DNA of 64,000 nucleotides from Candidatus Zixiibacteriota bacterium (GTDB lineage Bacteria; Zixibacteria; MSB-5A5; GN15; FEB-12): NCBI GenBank assembly GCA_024276275.1, contig JAJRXM010000081.1, positions 16,884 to 80,883 of the forward strand, read 5' to 3'. Shown piece by piece: positions 39,806 to 50,227 of this stretch (position 1 is its first letter; each line of letters starts with the position of its first letter). The notes under the pieces were generated by a model. It saw only the letters and a program-made list of their open reading frames with translations, ran no database searches and was not told where the DNA came from. The position numbers and the translations under genes were made by a program.

Positions 39806-41681
39806 ACTCGTCAGGTATATCACTCTCCTGATGCAGATAAACCCATCCGTCATGAGCAAACCAGTCGTTTGCTTCTTTTCGTTTTTCATCAAAGACTAAA
39901 AACAATACTTCATCACCTGACTTTACTTTTGTTTCTGCCGTGACAGGCTCTGATTTTTCATCACGAGTGATAACAAGCGGAAGTAAAACTTTGTTAATCA
40001 CTGCATCCTGACTATCAGAATTTACAAGCTGTACCGATTCTTCAGTAACAGATTTCCAAGTTTCAACTTTTACGGTCTTTTTTCTTAATCGTACATTCCA
40101 TAAATCTAAATCACGTTCAATACCGAAAAGAAGATTCCCCCCCGCTTCATGCACCATTTCGGTTGTAATATGACCACCGTTCATTTGGATAGGCATTATT
40201 ACCTGAGCAACTTTTAATTCTTTATGGACTTTTTTAATAAACAGATAATTAACTTCATCATTTGGCGTCAAGGCGATTGCATTTTTCATATTACTGACCG
40301 ACCCGCGGGCAAGAAGGTTTTCATCAAAAGCATTTCCAAACAGAACTTTAAATTGCAGTTCCTCAGCTTTTCTGACTGCATCGGAATTAGAATCTATAAA
40401 CAGTATATCATCTTCAGTTTTTTGTAATCCCTTTGCCAACTCTATAGCGACAGGATTTGCTCCCAGTATAGCATAACCGTTGTTTGCCTTTCTACTCACT
40501 TTCAGTAACCGAGCAACTATCGGACCCGAAATTCCTTGAAGTGTTACGGTTATAGCAATCACTAAAAAGACTAATGCTCTTAATAATGAACCGCCTTCCA
40601 TCCCGGCTTCATCTAATGCGATGGCAAAAAACGAGGCAACCGCCGCCGCAACAATTCCCCGCGGTGCCAGCCATGAAAGAAATGCTTTTTCATTAAACTT
40701 AAGGTCTGTACCCACAGTTGAGATAAAAACATTAAGAGGTCTGATGATAAACATCAGCAAGCCTACTACAATCAATCCGGGAATACCGAGCATTTGCAGT
40801 TCCGCAAACTTAACATCTGCCGCTAACAGAATAAACAGCATCGCAATAAACATCGTTGTTAATTGTTCTTTGAATTCAACAAGCTCATGTAATACTCTAT
40901 TTTTACTGTTACCTACTACAATTCCGGCAACTGTTACTGCCCCGATTCCACTTTCGGGTTGAAAATAATTTGACAAATGGTATAAAGCCAGTACAAATGT
41001 TAAGACAAATATATTTTTCAAGTGAGATGGAATAAGTTTTTTAGGTTTTATAATATACGCAATACAAAACCCACCGACTGCACCGATTAATGCCCCAAAT
41101 CCTAATCTTATAAATAGGTTTACTGTCCCCGAGAAAAATGAATTTCCAAGAGGATGTACTACTACTTCAAGAGCAACTATAGCTATAATTGCACCTATAG
41201 GGTCAATCAGTAATCCCTCTGCCTCTAATACTGTTTTTACATTACTCTTTAACTTTATTCGTTTTAAAAGAGGATTTACAACAGTCGGTCCGGTAACTGA
41301 AACGAGTGTACCGAATAAAAATGACAACTCCCAATTCCAGCCTAAGATATAGTGAGCTGAAATAGTAGCCCCGATTATCGTAATTACAGTCCCTACTGTA
41401 ATCAACCGTCTTATAGCTTTTGATTCCCTAGTGATTCGCTTGATTTCAAGACTCAAACCTCCCTCAAACAAGATTACTGCAACAGCAAAACCGACTAATA
41501 AATGAAGTGAATCATAATATAGTTTCGGGTCTATAAGTTTTATTCCTTCCGGACCTAAAAATGCTCCGGTTAGCAATAAAAGGACAATACCCGGAATTCG
41601 TAAGTGATGAGCCAGTGATTGAGCAACTAACCCTACAAACAAAGCGAGCGATATAGTTAATGCAATATCAAATGTGAGCAT
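39792..41681 (-). CDS. CPA1-type Na+/H+ (cation/proton) antiporter with C-terminal TrkA-N-like domain
   Basis: LLTGAFLGPEGIKLIDP, VILFEGGLSLE, SVTGPTVVNPLL; C-terminal YAILGANPVAIELAKGL. Confidence 0.88.
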   Translation of the reverse strand: MLTFDIALTISLALFVGLVAQSLAHHLRIPGIVLLLLTGAFLGPEGIKLIDPKLYYDSLHLLVGFAVAVILFEGGLSLEIKRITRESKAIRRLITVGTVITIIGATISAHYILGWNWELSFLFGTLVSVTGPTVVNPLLKRIKLKSNVKTVLEAEGLLIDPIGAIIAIVALEVVVHPLGNSFFSGTVNLFIRLGFGALIGAVGGFCIAYIIKPKKLIPSHLKNIFVLTFVLALYHLSNYFQPESGIGAVTVAGIVVGNSKNRVLHELVEFKEQLTTMFIAMLFILLAADVKFAELQMLGIPGLIVVGLLMFIIRPLNVFISTVGTDLKFNEKAFLSWLAPRGIVAAAVASFFAIALDEAGMEGGSLLRALVFLVIAITVTLQGISGPIVARLLKVSRKANNGYAILGANPVAIELAKGLQKTEDDILFIDSNSDAVRKAEELQFKVLFGNAFDENLLARGSVSNMKNAIALTPNDEVNYLFIKKVHKELKVAQVIMPIQMNGGHITTEMVHEAGGNLLFGIERDLDLWNVRLRKKTVKVETWKSVTEESVQLVNSDSQDAVINKVLLPLVITRDEKSEPVTAETKVKSGDEVLFLVFDEKRKEANDWFAHDGWVYLHQESDIPDESIEV

Positions 41682-41732
41682 AAATTCCCTTAAAATTATA
41701 TCATGATAACCAACTATAAGAATAAAATACAA

Positions 41733-41780
41733 GTAAAAAAAATAGCCCGCTAGTAGAGGGGAAGTAACTAACGGCGGGCC
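41733..41780 (-). terminator. Intrinsic terminator downstream of the repeat/dockerin protein
   Basis: Minus strand GCCCGC-cg-TTAGT...ACTA-GCGGGC-TA-T8. Confidence 0.65.
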
Positions 41781-41798
41781 GGTAGAAAAACACTAATT

Positions 41799-43724
41799 TT
41801 ACGGACAAGCGACTGGAGCCGGTCCGGATGGATTTCCAAACATATAGCTTACCAATTGTACCATATCAGAAATATCTATTTCTCCACTACCGTTAATATC
41901 AGCCTCTTCGAAACAAGGCGGAGCAACTCCACCCCCAAAAGTATAAGAAACTAAATAGACTAAATCAGAAATATCCAAAGAGACTCCTAATGTACCGTCA
42001 TCAGGTCCACCGTCGATATTACCTCGGATAACAATACAGCAGGACGGTTGACCTGAACCGAATGATACATTTAACACAGAATTCGTAGTCATTGAATAGT
42101 TTAACACTTCAGTAGAATCAATAAATCCCGAAAGGGTATCCGTTTTATAATAAACATCAAAGTTACCGACAGGTAAATAAATTGAATACTGACCTACTAA
42201 GTCTGTATTATTAAATAGCGTATAAACTGTATCATTGGTACCGGTATATGTTGCTATAACTTCAACATTTGAAACCGGTGAGCCACCATTATCAAGAACT
42301 GTCCCTGACAACACAAGACCGGTATCTAAAGTAATATTTAACAAAGTATCAGTAGTAAATGTCAGGTTTGTTAAACGCAATGCTGTTAAATAATCAGCAG
42401 TAAGCGGTTCAAATTCCACATTATATGTTCCAGGTTCGACGACTACGGTAAAAGCACCTGACGCATCGGTTTTATCTCCAACGATAGGAATTTTAACTCC
42501 GGTAGCAGCAATTTTAACATCTATATCAGAATTCACAATCGGTCCACCGCTCGCTTTTTGCATAATCCCCGATAGAAATAAACCGTCTGCTAAAACAACA
42601 TCCTGATTATAATCTGCTGACACAACAACACCAAAAAATTGTGCAGGTGCTAAACCGGTAGCTACTTGTGGTTGGTAAATAAGATTATAAGTACCACTAG
42701 GGACAATAACTTGATAAAATCCGCTCGCATCGGTTTTATCACCTGAAGTTACCAGTTTTACCCCTGTTAAAGAGTCAACAACATCAATATCAACAGTTTG
42801 TATCGGATTAAATAAAGAATTCGTTACAGTACCGGAAATATAAAAACCCGGTTGTAGTATATAGTCCAGAGTTGTTGCTCCCGAAATGATCACTCCATAG
42901 TCATCAAGTGGCACAAAAGGGTCACCTGCTTGAGGAGTAACATTAACATCATAAGTACCTAACGGCAATATTACAGAATAAAAACCGGTTCCATCAGTAT
43001 TATCTCCCGGAGTAACTTGAAGAATACCGGTAGAACTATTAGTAAAATCTAAATCAGCATTTACGGAAGGACCACCACCAAATTGCGAGATCGTTCCGGA
43101 AACTTCATATCCTAAAAACATTGTAACATCAATTGCCGTATCACTTGCTATAACCACATTGCTAAACTCAACAGGTACCCAAGGGTCAGCAAAAAGCCCT
43201 ACCGGACGGTACCGAATACGATATTCGCCAGGTGGAACTGTAATATGGTAAAATCCATTAATATCTGTATTGTCCCCCGAAGTAACTAACTTAATACCGG
43301 TTGCCTGTTCATACACGTTTAAGTCAATATCAAATATCCCTTGACCTAAATCATCTCTCACAAAACCGGTAAGATTATAACCTGCCGCTAACATAACATC
43401 AAAAGTTGTATTACCGACAACGCTTATACCGGTAAATGTTTCTCCGAGATGTCCTTGAACAGATGGTACAAATTCTAAACCATACGTCCCCGTAGGTAAT
43501 CCTGCAATAGAGTAAAATCCTGATGCATTGGTAAGTGTCGAAGGAATTCCAATCGGATTCCCTAAAGCATCATACAGTAACACTTGTACTGCCGATAAAG
43601 GTACTAAAGATGAATCAGTCACCGTACCGGATAAAACAAATTGTGCTGAAACAGTCGGAGCTGTAAAGATAAACAAGCTAACAACTATTACATAGACCTT
43701 TTTAATCATTTTCTGACCACTCAT
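41799..43724 (-). CDS. Secreted protein with ~6 tandem carboxypeptidase-regulatory-like (CarbopepD/CnaB-like) repeats and C-terminal dockerin-like domain
   Basis: Repeated LxSGxVxDxxxxPIxxVDIDVxDxxTGxKxxTxGDxTDxxGFYxVxVPxGxY; tail SLDISDLVYLVSYTFGGG...ADINGSGEIDISDMVQLVSYMFG. Confidence 0.85.
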   Translation of the reverse strand: MSGQKMIKKVYVIVVSLFIFTAPTVSAQFVLSGTVTDSSLVPLSAVQVLLYDALGNPIGIPSTLTNASGFYSIAGLPTGTYGLEFVPSVQGHLGETFTGISVVGNTTFDVMLAAGYNLTGFVRDDLGQGIFDIDLNVYEQATGIKLVTSGDNTDINGFYHITVPPGEYRIRYRPVGLFADPWVPVEFSNVVIASDTAIDVTMFLGYEVSGTISQFGGGPSVNADLDFTNSSTGILQVTPGDNTDGTGFYSVILPLGTYDVNVTPQAGDPFVPLDDYGVIISGATTLDYILQPGFYISGTVTNSLFNPIQTVDIDVVDSLTGVKLVTSGDKTDASGFYQVIVPSGTYNLIYQPQVATGLAPAQFFGVVVSADYNQDVVLADGLFLSGIMQKASGGPIVNSDIDVKIAATGVKIPIVGDKTDASGAFTVVVEPGTYNVEFEPLTADYLTALRLTNLTFTTDTLLNITLDTGLVLSGTVLDNGGSPVSNVEVIATYTGTNDTVYTLFNNTDLVGQYSIYLPVGNFDVYYKTDTLSGFIDSTEVLNYSMTTNSVLNVSFGSGQPSCCIVIRGNIDGGPDDGTLGVSLDISDLVYLVSYTFGGGVAPPCFEEADINGSGEIDISDMVQLVSYMFGNPSGPAPVACP

Positions 43725-43762
43725 ATATAGGGGCTCCTTGTGAATATATATATCTCTTTTTT

Positions 43763-45729
43763 TTACTTTAATAATACAATTGTACGAGAATCACTTCCCT
43801 GTGAAGTAACAATGCGGTAAAAATACACACCTGAAGCAGTCTTTTTGCCTTGCTTATTACTGCCATCCCATTGTATGGCATATTCTCCCGGACTATATTT
43901 CCTATTTGTTAAATTTTTAACTTTCTGTCCTAATATATTATATACATCAATTTGCACATCAGTAAGTGATAATATTTCAAAATATATGTTTGTCGTTGCA
44001 TTAAACGGATTAGGAAAATTCTGTTTTATTATAAAATTATTACCGTCAGAACTAGCCGGTCTTGTAAATAACTTTAAAACTAGACTACTGTCATTCTGCA
44101 ATAATAAATCTGAAAATCTGCCTGTCCGTAAGTTCGTTTCTGCGGGCGGTATTACAACAATATTATATTCGCCTGTAGGTAAAACAGCTTCTGCATTCCC
44201 GTTTAAATCGGTAATATCATAGGGGGTGTATAACTCCAAGGAATTAGTAGCATCTATTATATCAATATCTACAAAAGGGACTACTTGATTTGAATCATCA
44301 ATTACTGTAAAAGATGTTAAGAGACCTTTATTTAAGACTATCTGCCCTACTGATGAGTCAGCAGAAAACGCTATAGGAGTTATCTCTTTTGGAATATAGT
44401 GTGAGCCACGTGGAGGTAACAGGGTAAGGTCAAAACTTCCTTGTGGAACAAAAAATTAAAAAATCCTAAACTATCTGTAATATTATTGAAAAGACTTACA
44501 TCATATTTATAATTCTGTGTAACCAGAGACAGTTCAACATCACTAATACCTAGTAATGAATCATTTACAACCTGCCCTGAAAAATTTACCCGAAGTGTTT
44601 GAAACATGACAACTTCAATGAGAGTATCCCGGCTAATATACACATTGGGTATAACTATCTGTTCGAAAGAAGTTCCCAATGGAGGATCAAATTTAATATC
44701 ATAGAGACCTTGAGGAACTGCTACAATTGCTTCACCTGCCTTATCCGTTTTATCATTAGGAGTAAATATTTTACCCGGGGAGGTTGGATATTTAAAGTCA
44801 ACATCTGCCTTTGCAATCGGAGTTCCTAAGGTATCAATAATTCGGATTGAGCATAAAATTCCCGCTTCAAGGACTTCATCATAGACAGAGTCAGATACTA
44901 AGTTGAAACTGTCAAGAAGTACTCCGACATATCTTGAACCTTTAGCCGGAGCAAAGCGTAATTGGTAGAGACCGGTATCAACAGCTATATTATAATACCC
45001 CAAAGTATCAGTGCTGTTGTTTGATGTAAATACTTTAGCTCCAGTGACAGCATCACGTAAGTCAATATCTACATCAAAAAGAGGACTACTATTTATATCA
45101 GTTACGGTTCCGGAGAAAAGATTTGTAGACAACATAGTTATATTGATAACCGTATCATTCGTAATCTGCACAGTATCAAGCTGCACTCCCTTAAATCTAC
45201 TATTCACAGGAGAATCATATCGAATACGATACAAACCAGGCGGAACAACGACCTCATAAAAACCGTTGGTAATAAACGTATTATCATTTGGTGTAAAAAC
45301 TCTTCCCCCACCTATAGAATCGACATCTAAATCAACATCACCGATAGGATTCCCAAGAGAATCAGATACAATACCTGAAATAGAGATACCACTTTCAAGA
45401 GTAACATCAAGACGTTCACTATTCGTAAGATCAAAATCAAATATCTGTTTACCTAATAGTCCACTACCTGAACGAGGAGCAAAGGTAACTTTATAAAAAG
45501 TAGAATCCAGCACTGTAATTGAATACCAACCGTTGATATCAGTATTATCGCCGGGTGTTAGAAGCTTTATTCCTGTTTGGGAGTCGATTAAATCTAAATC
45601 TACATTATTGACAGGGTTACCATTGCTATCATACACATAACCGGAAATAGTTGATATAGCATAAGAGATATCAAATGAAAAAATTACAATGATAATAAGA
45701 GTTAATAACTGTTTAATTCTGCTGGACAT
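43763..45729 (-). CDS. Paralogous repeat surface protein with FlgD/T9SS type A-like C-terminal domain; single frameshift near 44450-44463
   Basis: Same ~90-aa repeats; two ORFs join as ...DSLGFFNF(F)VPQGSFDLTLLPPRGSHYIPKEITPIAFSADSSVG...; tail NFPNPFNATTNIYFEILSLTDVQIDVYNILGQKV...GVYFYRIV. Confidence 0.82.
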
Positions 45730-45738
45730 AGTTCTTTC

Positions 45739-47577
45739 TTAAATTATAAAGCTTAAATTAAGTTTTGTATATGTTGCTGTCTCCTGACCGGCACCAAAAG
45801 CATCACCGGGAGTAAAAGTACTAAAAACTAAAGTAGGTTCAACAATATCAAATAACAGAGGAAATGCAGTAATAAAATCAATACCGGAGCCTATATCATC
45901 GGAGAATCCATTTGGATAGGCAGGCGGACCAAACAGATTACTTCCTTTAATTCGGTCATCAGGAAAATCCTGTTTGTAATTATGATACACAATATCAAAT
46001 GAAATGTTTTCAACCGGATATATTCCAAATCCTATAGTAAGTATTCTGAGATTGCTTAATTCGGGATCAAGCAAGGTTCCATAATAATATAAGGAACTTT
46101 GACCGTTGAAGGAAGCAACATTATCTTGATAGGCTGTTTGGCGAAAACGTTCATTGACTAATGGCGTAGAAGGATCATCACCTGTAGCAAAGGCATACGC
46201 AATAGTTATAGAAGGATTGTATGACATATCTGAATTAAAAATAGTAGCTCCAATATCATATGCCTTCCCTTTAGACTCTTCCCCTTTATCTTCACCTCTC
46301 ATAAATGATAGTTCTGCCCACGGTTTAATATTTTTCATATCACCAAGATAACGAAACCCCAACCATTTAGGTTCTCTATTACGTATATCAGTATCCTACC
46401 TTTTTAAATAATAAGCAGACAGTTGATTATCCTTTTGGAAAAACCAGGTAACTTGTCCAAAAATATCAGTCCAAGTATCAAATTTAGGTTTAATTGGGTT
46501 AATTGCTGTTATATAAGCCGACTCAAAAACAAGGTTATTGTTCCCGTAATAGAAAACACGTACCGCATCCATATAATCATCAAATAACCATTCACGGGGT
46601 TCATCAAAATCCTGACGACCGACAGCTACCGCTAGACCGGAATTAGCTATGTTATGCCAAAGATAATACAACTGTGTTACATTTGCTTCAAAATCTCTTG
46701 ACGGTAATCCTTGTTCACTTGACAGCACAAATCGTTTTCGTAAACGTATCTGAGCAAAAGCAGAATGAGAACTATTTAGGATGCCTGTTAATTCAATGCG
46801 TAAATCATGTTCAGAGTCATCCTGGTTAGTTTGATCAATTGTAGACAAATCATATTCATTTTTGTCTAACCAGTTTTGTCTGTATTTTATAACAGAATTA
46901 AAATAATCATTTAAAGTGTATCCTTTTCCCAAAGTATAAACAGAATTATGCCTTAAATGACCGAATAAATATTTTTCAACTTTATTCATGTTACTTGTAG
47001 CATCGCTAGCATCTGTTTTATTATTCAGGATAATAATCAAACCGGACACTTCTATCGTATCAGGAGCATTCCCGTCAATTGCAACTCTCGTTACAGTACC
47101 TTTTATTTTGTGATTTTTCTTTACATCACGAACTTTTATTTTAGTCGCTTTCCAACTTCCGTCCTTACGAACTCGACAGGTAACCTGCACCAGTTGTTTT
47201 TCTTTCAAATCGGAAATCGTGCTTTTAGTAGTACCGTCATCGATAAATTCTGTTTTTGAGGTAATATCAATTACTTTTCCAAACAGAGTAATTGTCTTTT
47301 CTTTTAAATCAATTTCTTCAATCAAACCGCGTAGTTTAGGTTTACGTGGTCTAGGGAGTGGTTCAATATCAGTAGCAATGAAATTTTCCGATTTTTTATG
47401 ATACCCTTCAATTTCATAAGCTTTACCCGCTTCAATTTTAAGTAACATATATTCAGGTTCTTTTGCTTGCGTTACTACCCCACCACAAAGAATAGTTACA
47501 GCTATTGTAAACATAACTTTCAACATTCTTTTTTTTTGAATTTCCATCTTCTTATAATTTCCTTTCATAATTTCCAT
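45739..47577 (-). CDS. Porin/alginate-export-like outer-membrane protein with N-terminal DUF5666-like region; in-frame TAG at 46396-46398
   Basis: ...NQLSAYYLKR[*]DTDIRNREPKWLGFRYLGDMKNIKPWAELSFMRGEDKG... continuous frame; N-terminal GLIEEIDLKEKTITLFGKVIDI...TEFIDDG. Confidence 0.72.
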
Positions 47578-47578
47578 A

Positions 47579-48886
47579 CTAACTTTCCAGACAACCTATT
47601 GCTTTCCGTAACAAATGAATTGTCAAAGTTCTCCACCTGGGTCTGAAATAATAAATTGCAGCCAGTCGTAAAAGTGAGGCTGACTGCCACCAGTTTGCTC
47701 GTTGTAATAACAATACATCGGCATCATATTGATCCTGAAATAATTGCACACCTTCTAAAAACTGTTCCGCATATTCAGGAGACTGATGAAGCCGTAAATA
47801 CAAATGAGCAATAAAATTACCATAATCCAACGCCGGATCTCCTGAGGTGATATTATCAAAATCAACAAGTGTTGTTCTATCCTTAGAACAGATAACCTGT
47901 TTATCATAAAAATCACGGTGTATACATTTTAGAATAGTTATCGGTGTCAACTGATTGACCGCATTCTCTAGTATGTCATACGCCTCTAAAAACAACTTGA
48001 CATCACTAGGATATATATTTTCTATAATCGAAATTTGCTTTGATAAGTTCCGCAATTCATGCATTACCGAAAATTTGCTTAAACCTTCCGATGGGACAGA
48101 ATGCACCTTCTTTAAAATTTCAGCTGCTTTTCCACATCCTTCTTGAAACAAATTCTGACCTACTAAATCATGCAAAGTGGTACCGTCAACTTTTTCCATT
48201 AGTAAAGTCCCCTCTGATTCATCATACCCATATATTTTTGGTATTGAGAGGGTATCATTTACAGAGGAGCCGAGTCCATATTTTTCCAGTAATTCTGACT
48301 TCTCATATAGTGATTTGATTTTATTTGGTTTTACAAGTTTCAGTACAAATTTGTCTACTTTTTTATTTCCGATTGTAATATTATTGTTCGTTGTTAATTC
48401 TAGGACAGCTCTACGTTCTAATCTATATCCTAAAACTTTGATTTTCTTAATTTTGAATTTTTCTTTGTCTTCATCGCTTGTAAATAAATGTTCAATTGAA
48501 TAGCTTTCTTCATCATCTGAAAAGATATGAGTTAAAACCTTCAATTTCGGGTCATAAGGAAAGAACAAAACGATTAAATTGTATTCATCAATAGTAAAAT
48601 AATACTTTTTATCTAATTTCTTTTTATATTTTTCGAATTCCTCTTTATTATGAAACAATTTCCCATAATAAATTTTATATGTATCAGACCCGTTAAAATA
48701 TACATGATATTGTATTACCAGTGCTTTTTCACGGTAATACAAACGTGTCATATATACTTTTTCTACATTTGATTCCTTTTCTGATTTCTCTTTTAATCCC
48801 TTTTGAAAAATTGAGAAAACCAAATCAGAATCGGATACAAACTTAAAGTAGTTAAATTCCATATGTAGTTCTGTCTTTGAAAACAT
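47579..48886 (-). CDS. Aminoglycoside phosphotransferase/choline-kinase-fold protein (kinase-like 3)
   Basis: CIHRDFYDKQVICSKDRTTLVDFDNITSGDPALDYGNFIAHL. Confidence 0.82.
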   Translation of the reverse strand: MFSKTELHMEFNYFKFVSDSDLVFSIFQKGLKEKSEKESNVEKVYMTRLYYREKALVIQYHVYFNGSDTYKIYYGKLFHNKEEFEKYKKKLDKKYYFTIDEYNLIVLFFPYDPKLKVLTHIFSDDEESYSIEHLFTSDEDKEKFKIKKIKVLGYRLERRAVLELTTNNNITIGNKKVDKFVLKLVKPNKIKSLYEKSELLEKYGLGSSVNDTLSIPKIYGYDESEGTLLMEKVDGTTLHDLVGQNLFQEGCGKAAEILKKVHSVPSEGLSKFSVMHELRNLSKQISIIENIYPSDVKLFLEAYDILENAVNQLTPITILKCIHRDFYDKQVICSKDRTTLVDFDNITSGDPALDYGNFIAHLYLRLHQSPEYAEQFLEGVQLFQDQYDADVLLLQRANWWQSASLLRLAAIYYFRPRWRTLTIHLLRKAIGCLES

Positions 48887-50225
48887 CTAACACAACTTTC
48901 AATGTTTTAAGGATTTTCTCATCCCAATTATTTTCATATAACCTAAAAGGTTTCACAGATAATTGTAATAAAGAAATAGCAAGCCACGATGTTAATATAT
49001 TTCGGTTAATAGTATCATTCGATTTTTGACAATACGCTGAAACAAACTCTGCTATATATTTACTCGAATCAAATTTACTACTATGTATTTCTTTATACAC
49101 TAAATGTGCGATATAATTGCCTATGTCTTCAGTCGGGTCGCCGAATGAAAAACGGTCAAAATCAAGCAAACAGATATTCTCTTCAGAATACAATATCTGT
49201 TCATACGAAACATCACCGTGTAATAATACTTGTTGAGAGTTAATTTGTTTTTCCAAGTGTGTATCAATTTCAGATAAAATATCTTCAACTATGTTTTTTG
49301 CATTCGGGAGAATTTCAAGAAGTGCATAAGCTGTCGACTTATAATCGTCTTTTATATCCTTAAAACTACCTATATCTACCTTAGAGCTATGAATATCAGA
49401 GAGTAGCAATGCTGTCATCTTATTGATTTTTGAAAAATGTGGAGTTTCAATTAAAGAAGAAACATCATCTGCTTTTATCTCTTTAAAAATCATAAACTGT
49501 TTTTGGTTGTCAAAATAAATAGGAGCAATCACCTCCGGTATTTTCAGAGCAATAGTACTGAGCAATCGAGAGACATCTTCTCCTCTTTTAGACGTGTCAG
49601 ACTTTATATAATATCGAATTGTCTCTTTGTTCCCTGTTTCTAACTGGGTACACTCTGTTTCTAATTTGATCAATGCTCTTTTTTCCGGTTTGTACCTTAC
49701 AATAGAATATATCATTTTTTTATGAGATATTCTATATGTATCTTTTTGAAAATAGGGGTCGTTCTCATATATAACACGCCTGATTTTTCTCGCATCTAAA
49801 AGTGAATCTAGTGACTGAAGTTCTGTATCTTCTGAAAAAGGATAAAATATAATTCTTTCTTTGTCAAAATAAATGACGTTCTTATCTGCTTGCTTTTCTT
49901 TACAATGTAATCCGAGAGCTTTCTCTTTTGCCGGTTCATAATTATCAACTGAGTATGCTTTTGCATAATAATAATTTTCAGTTTTGCTACCGTTTATTTT
50001 ATCAACGGTATCAACTTTGTAAGTAACGACACAACTGGTTGATTGTTTATATCGAATATATAATATCTCATAGGAGACAAAACTAATATTTGCTTTTTCA
50101 CATAAGTCTCTCAGGGAGCTTTGTATAAAATCATCGGCAAAGATGTAGCTTACACCTATAAGTTCTGAATCAACAGGTCTCTTTTCCTTGGAGTCAACAC
50201 TTGTATGTTTTTTTGTAATATCCAT
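48852..50225 (-). CDS. Aminoglycoside phosphotransferase/choline-kinase-fold protein (kinase-like 2)
   Basis: LLHGDVSYEQILYSEENICLLDFDRFSFGDPTEDIGNYIAHL. Confidence 0.82.
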   Translation of the reverse strand: MDITKKHTSVDSKEKRPVDSELIGVSYIFADDFIQSSLRDLCEKANISFVSYEILYIRYKQSTSCVVTYKVDTVDKINGSKTENYYYAKAYSVDNYEPAKEKALGLHCKEKQADKNVIYFDKERIIFYPFSEDTELQSLDSLLDARKIRRVIYENDPYFQKDTYRISHKKMIYSIVRYKPEKRALIKLETECTQLETGNKETIRYYIKSDTSKRGEDVSRLLSTIALKIPEVIAPIYFDNQKQFMIFKEIKADDVSSLIETPHFSKINKMTALLLSDIHSSKVDIGSFKDIKDDYKSTAYALLEILPNAKNIVEDILSEIDTHLEKQINSQQVLLHGDVSYEQILYSEENICLLDFDRFSFGDPTEDIGNYIAHLVYKEIHSSKFDSSKYIAEFVSAYCQKSNDTINRNILTSWLAISLLQLSVKPFRLYENNWDEKILKTLKVVLDVFKDRTTYGI

Positions 50226-50227
50226 AA

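Noticed and set aside
40621-40962. 113-aa plus-strand ORF opposite the antiporter
   Set aside because: Antisense shadow of a conserved CPA1 antiporter; low-complexity translation
41799-45729. DNA-level tandem repeats in the large surface protein genes as a satellite
   Set aside because: Similarity is at protein level (~90-aa domains); nucleotide repeats are too diverged to call a satellite
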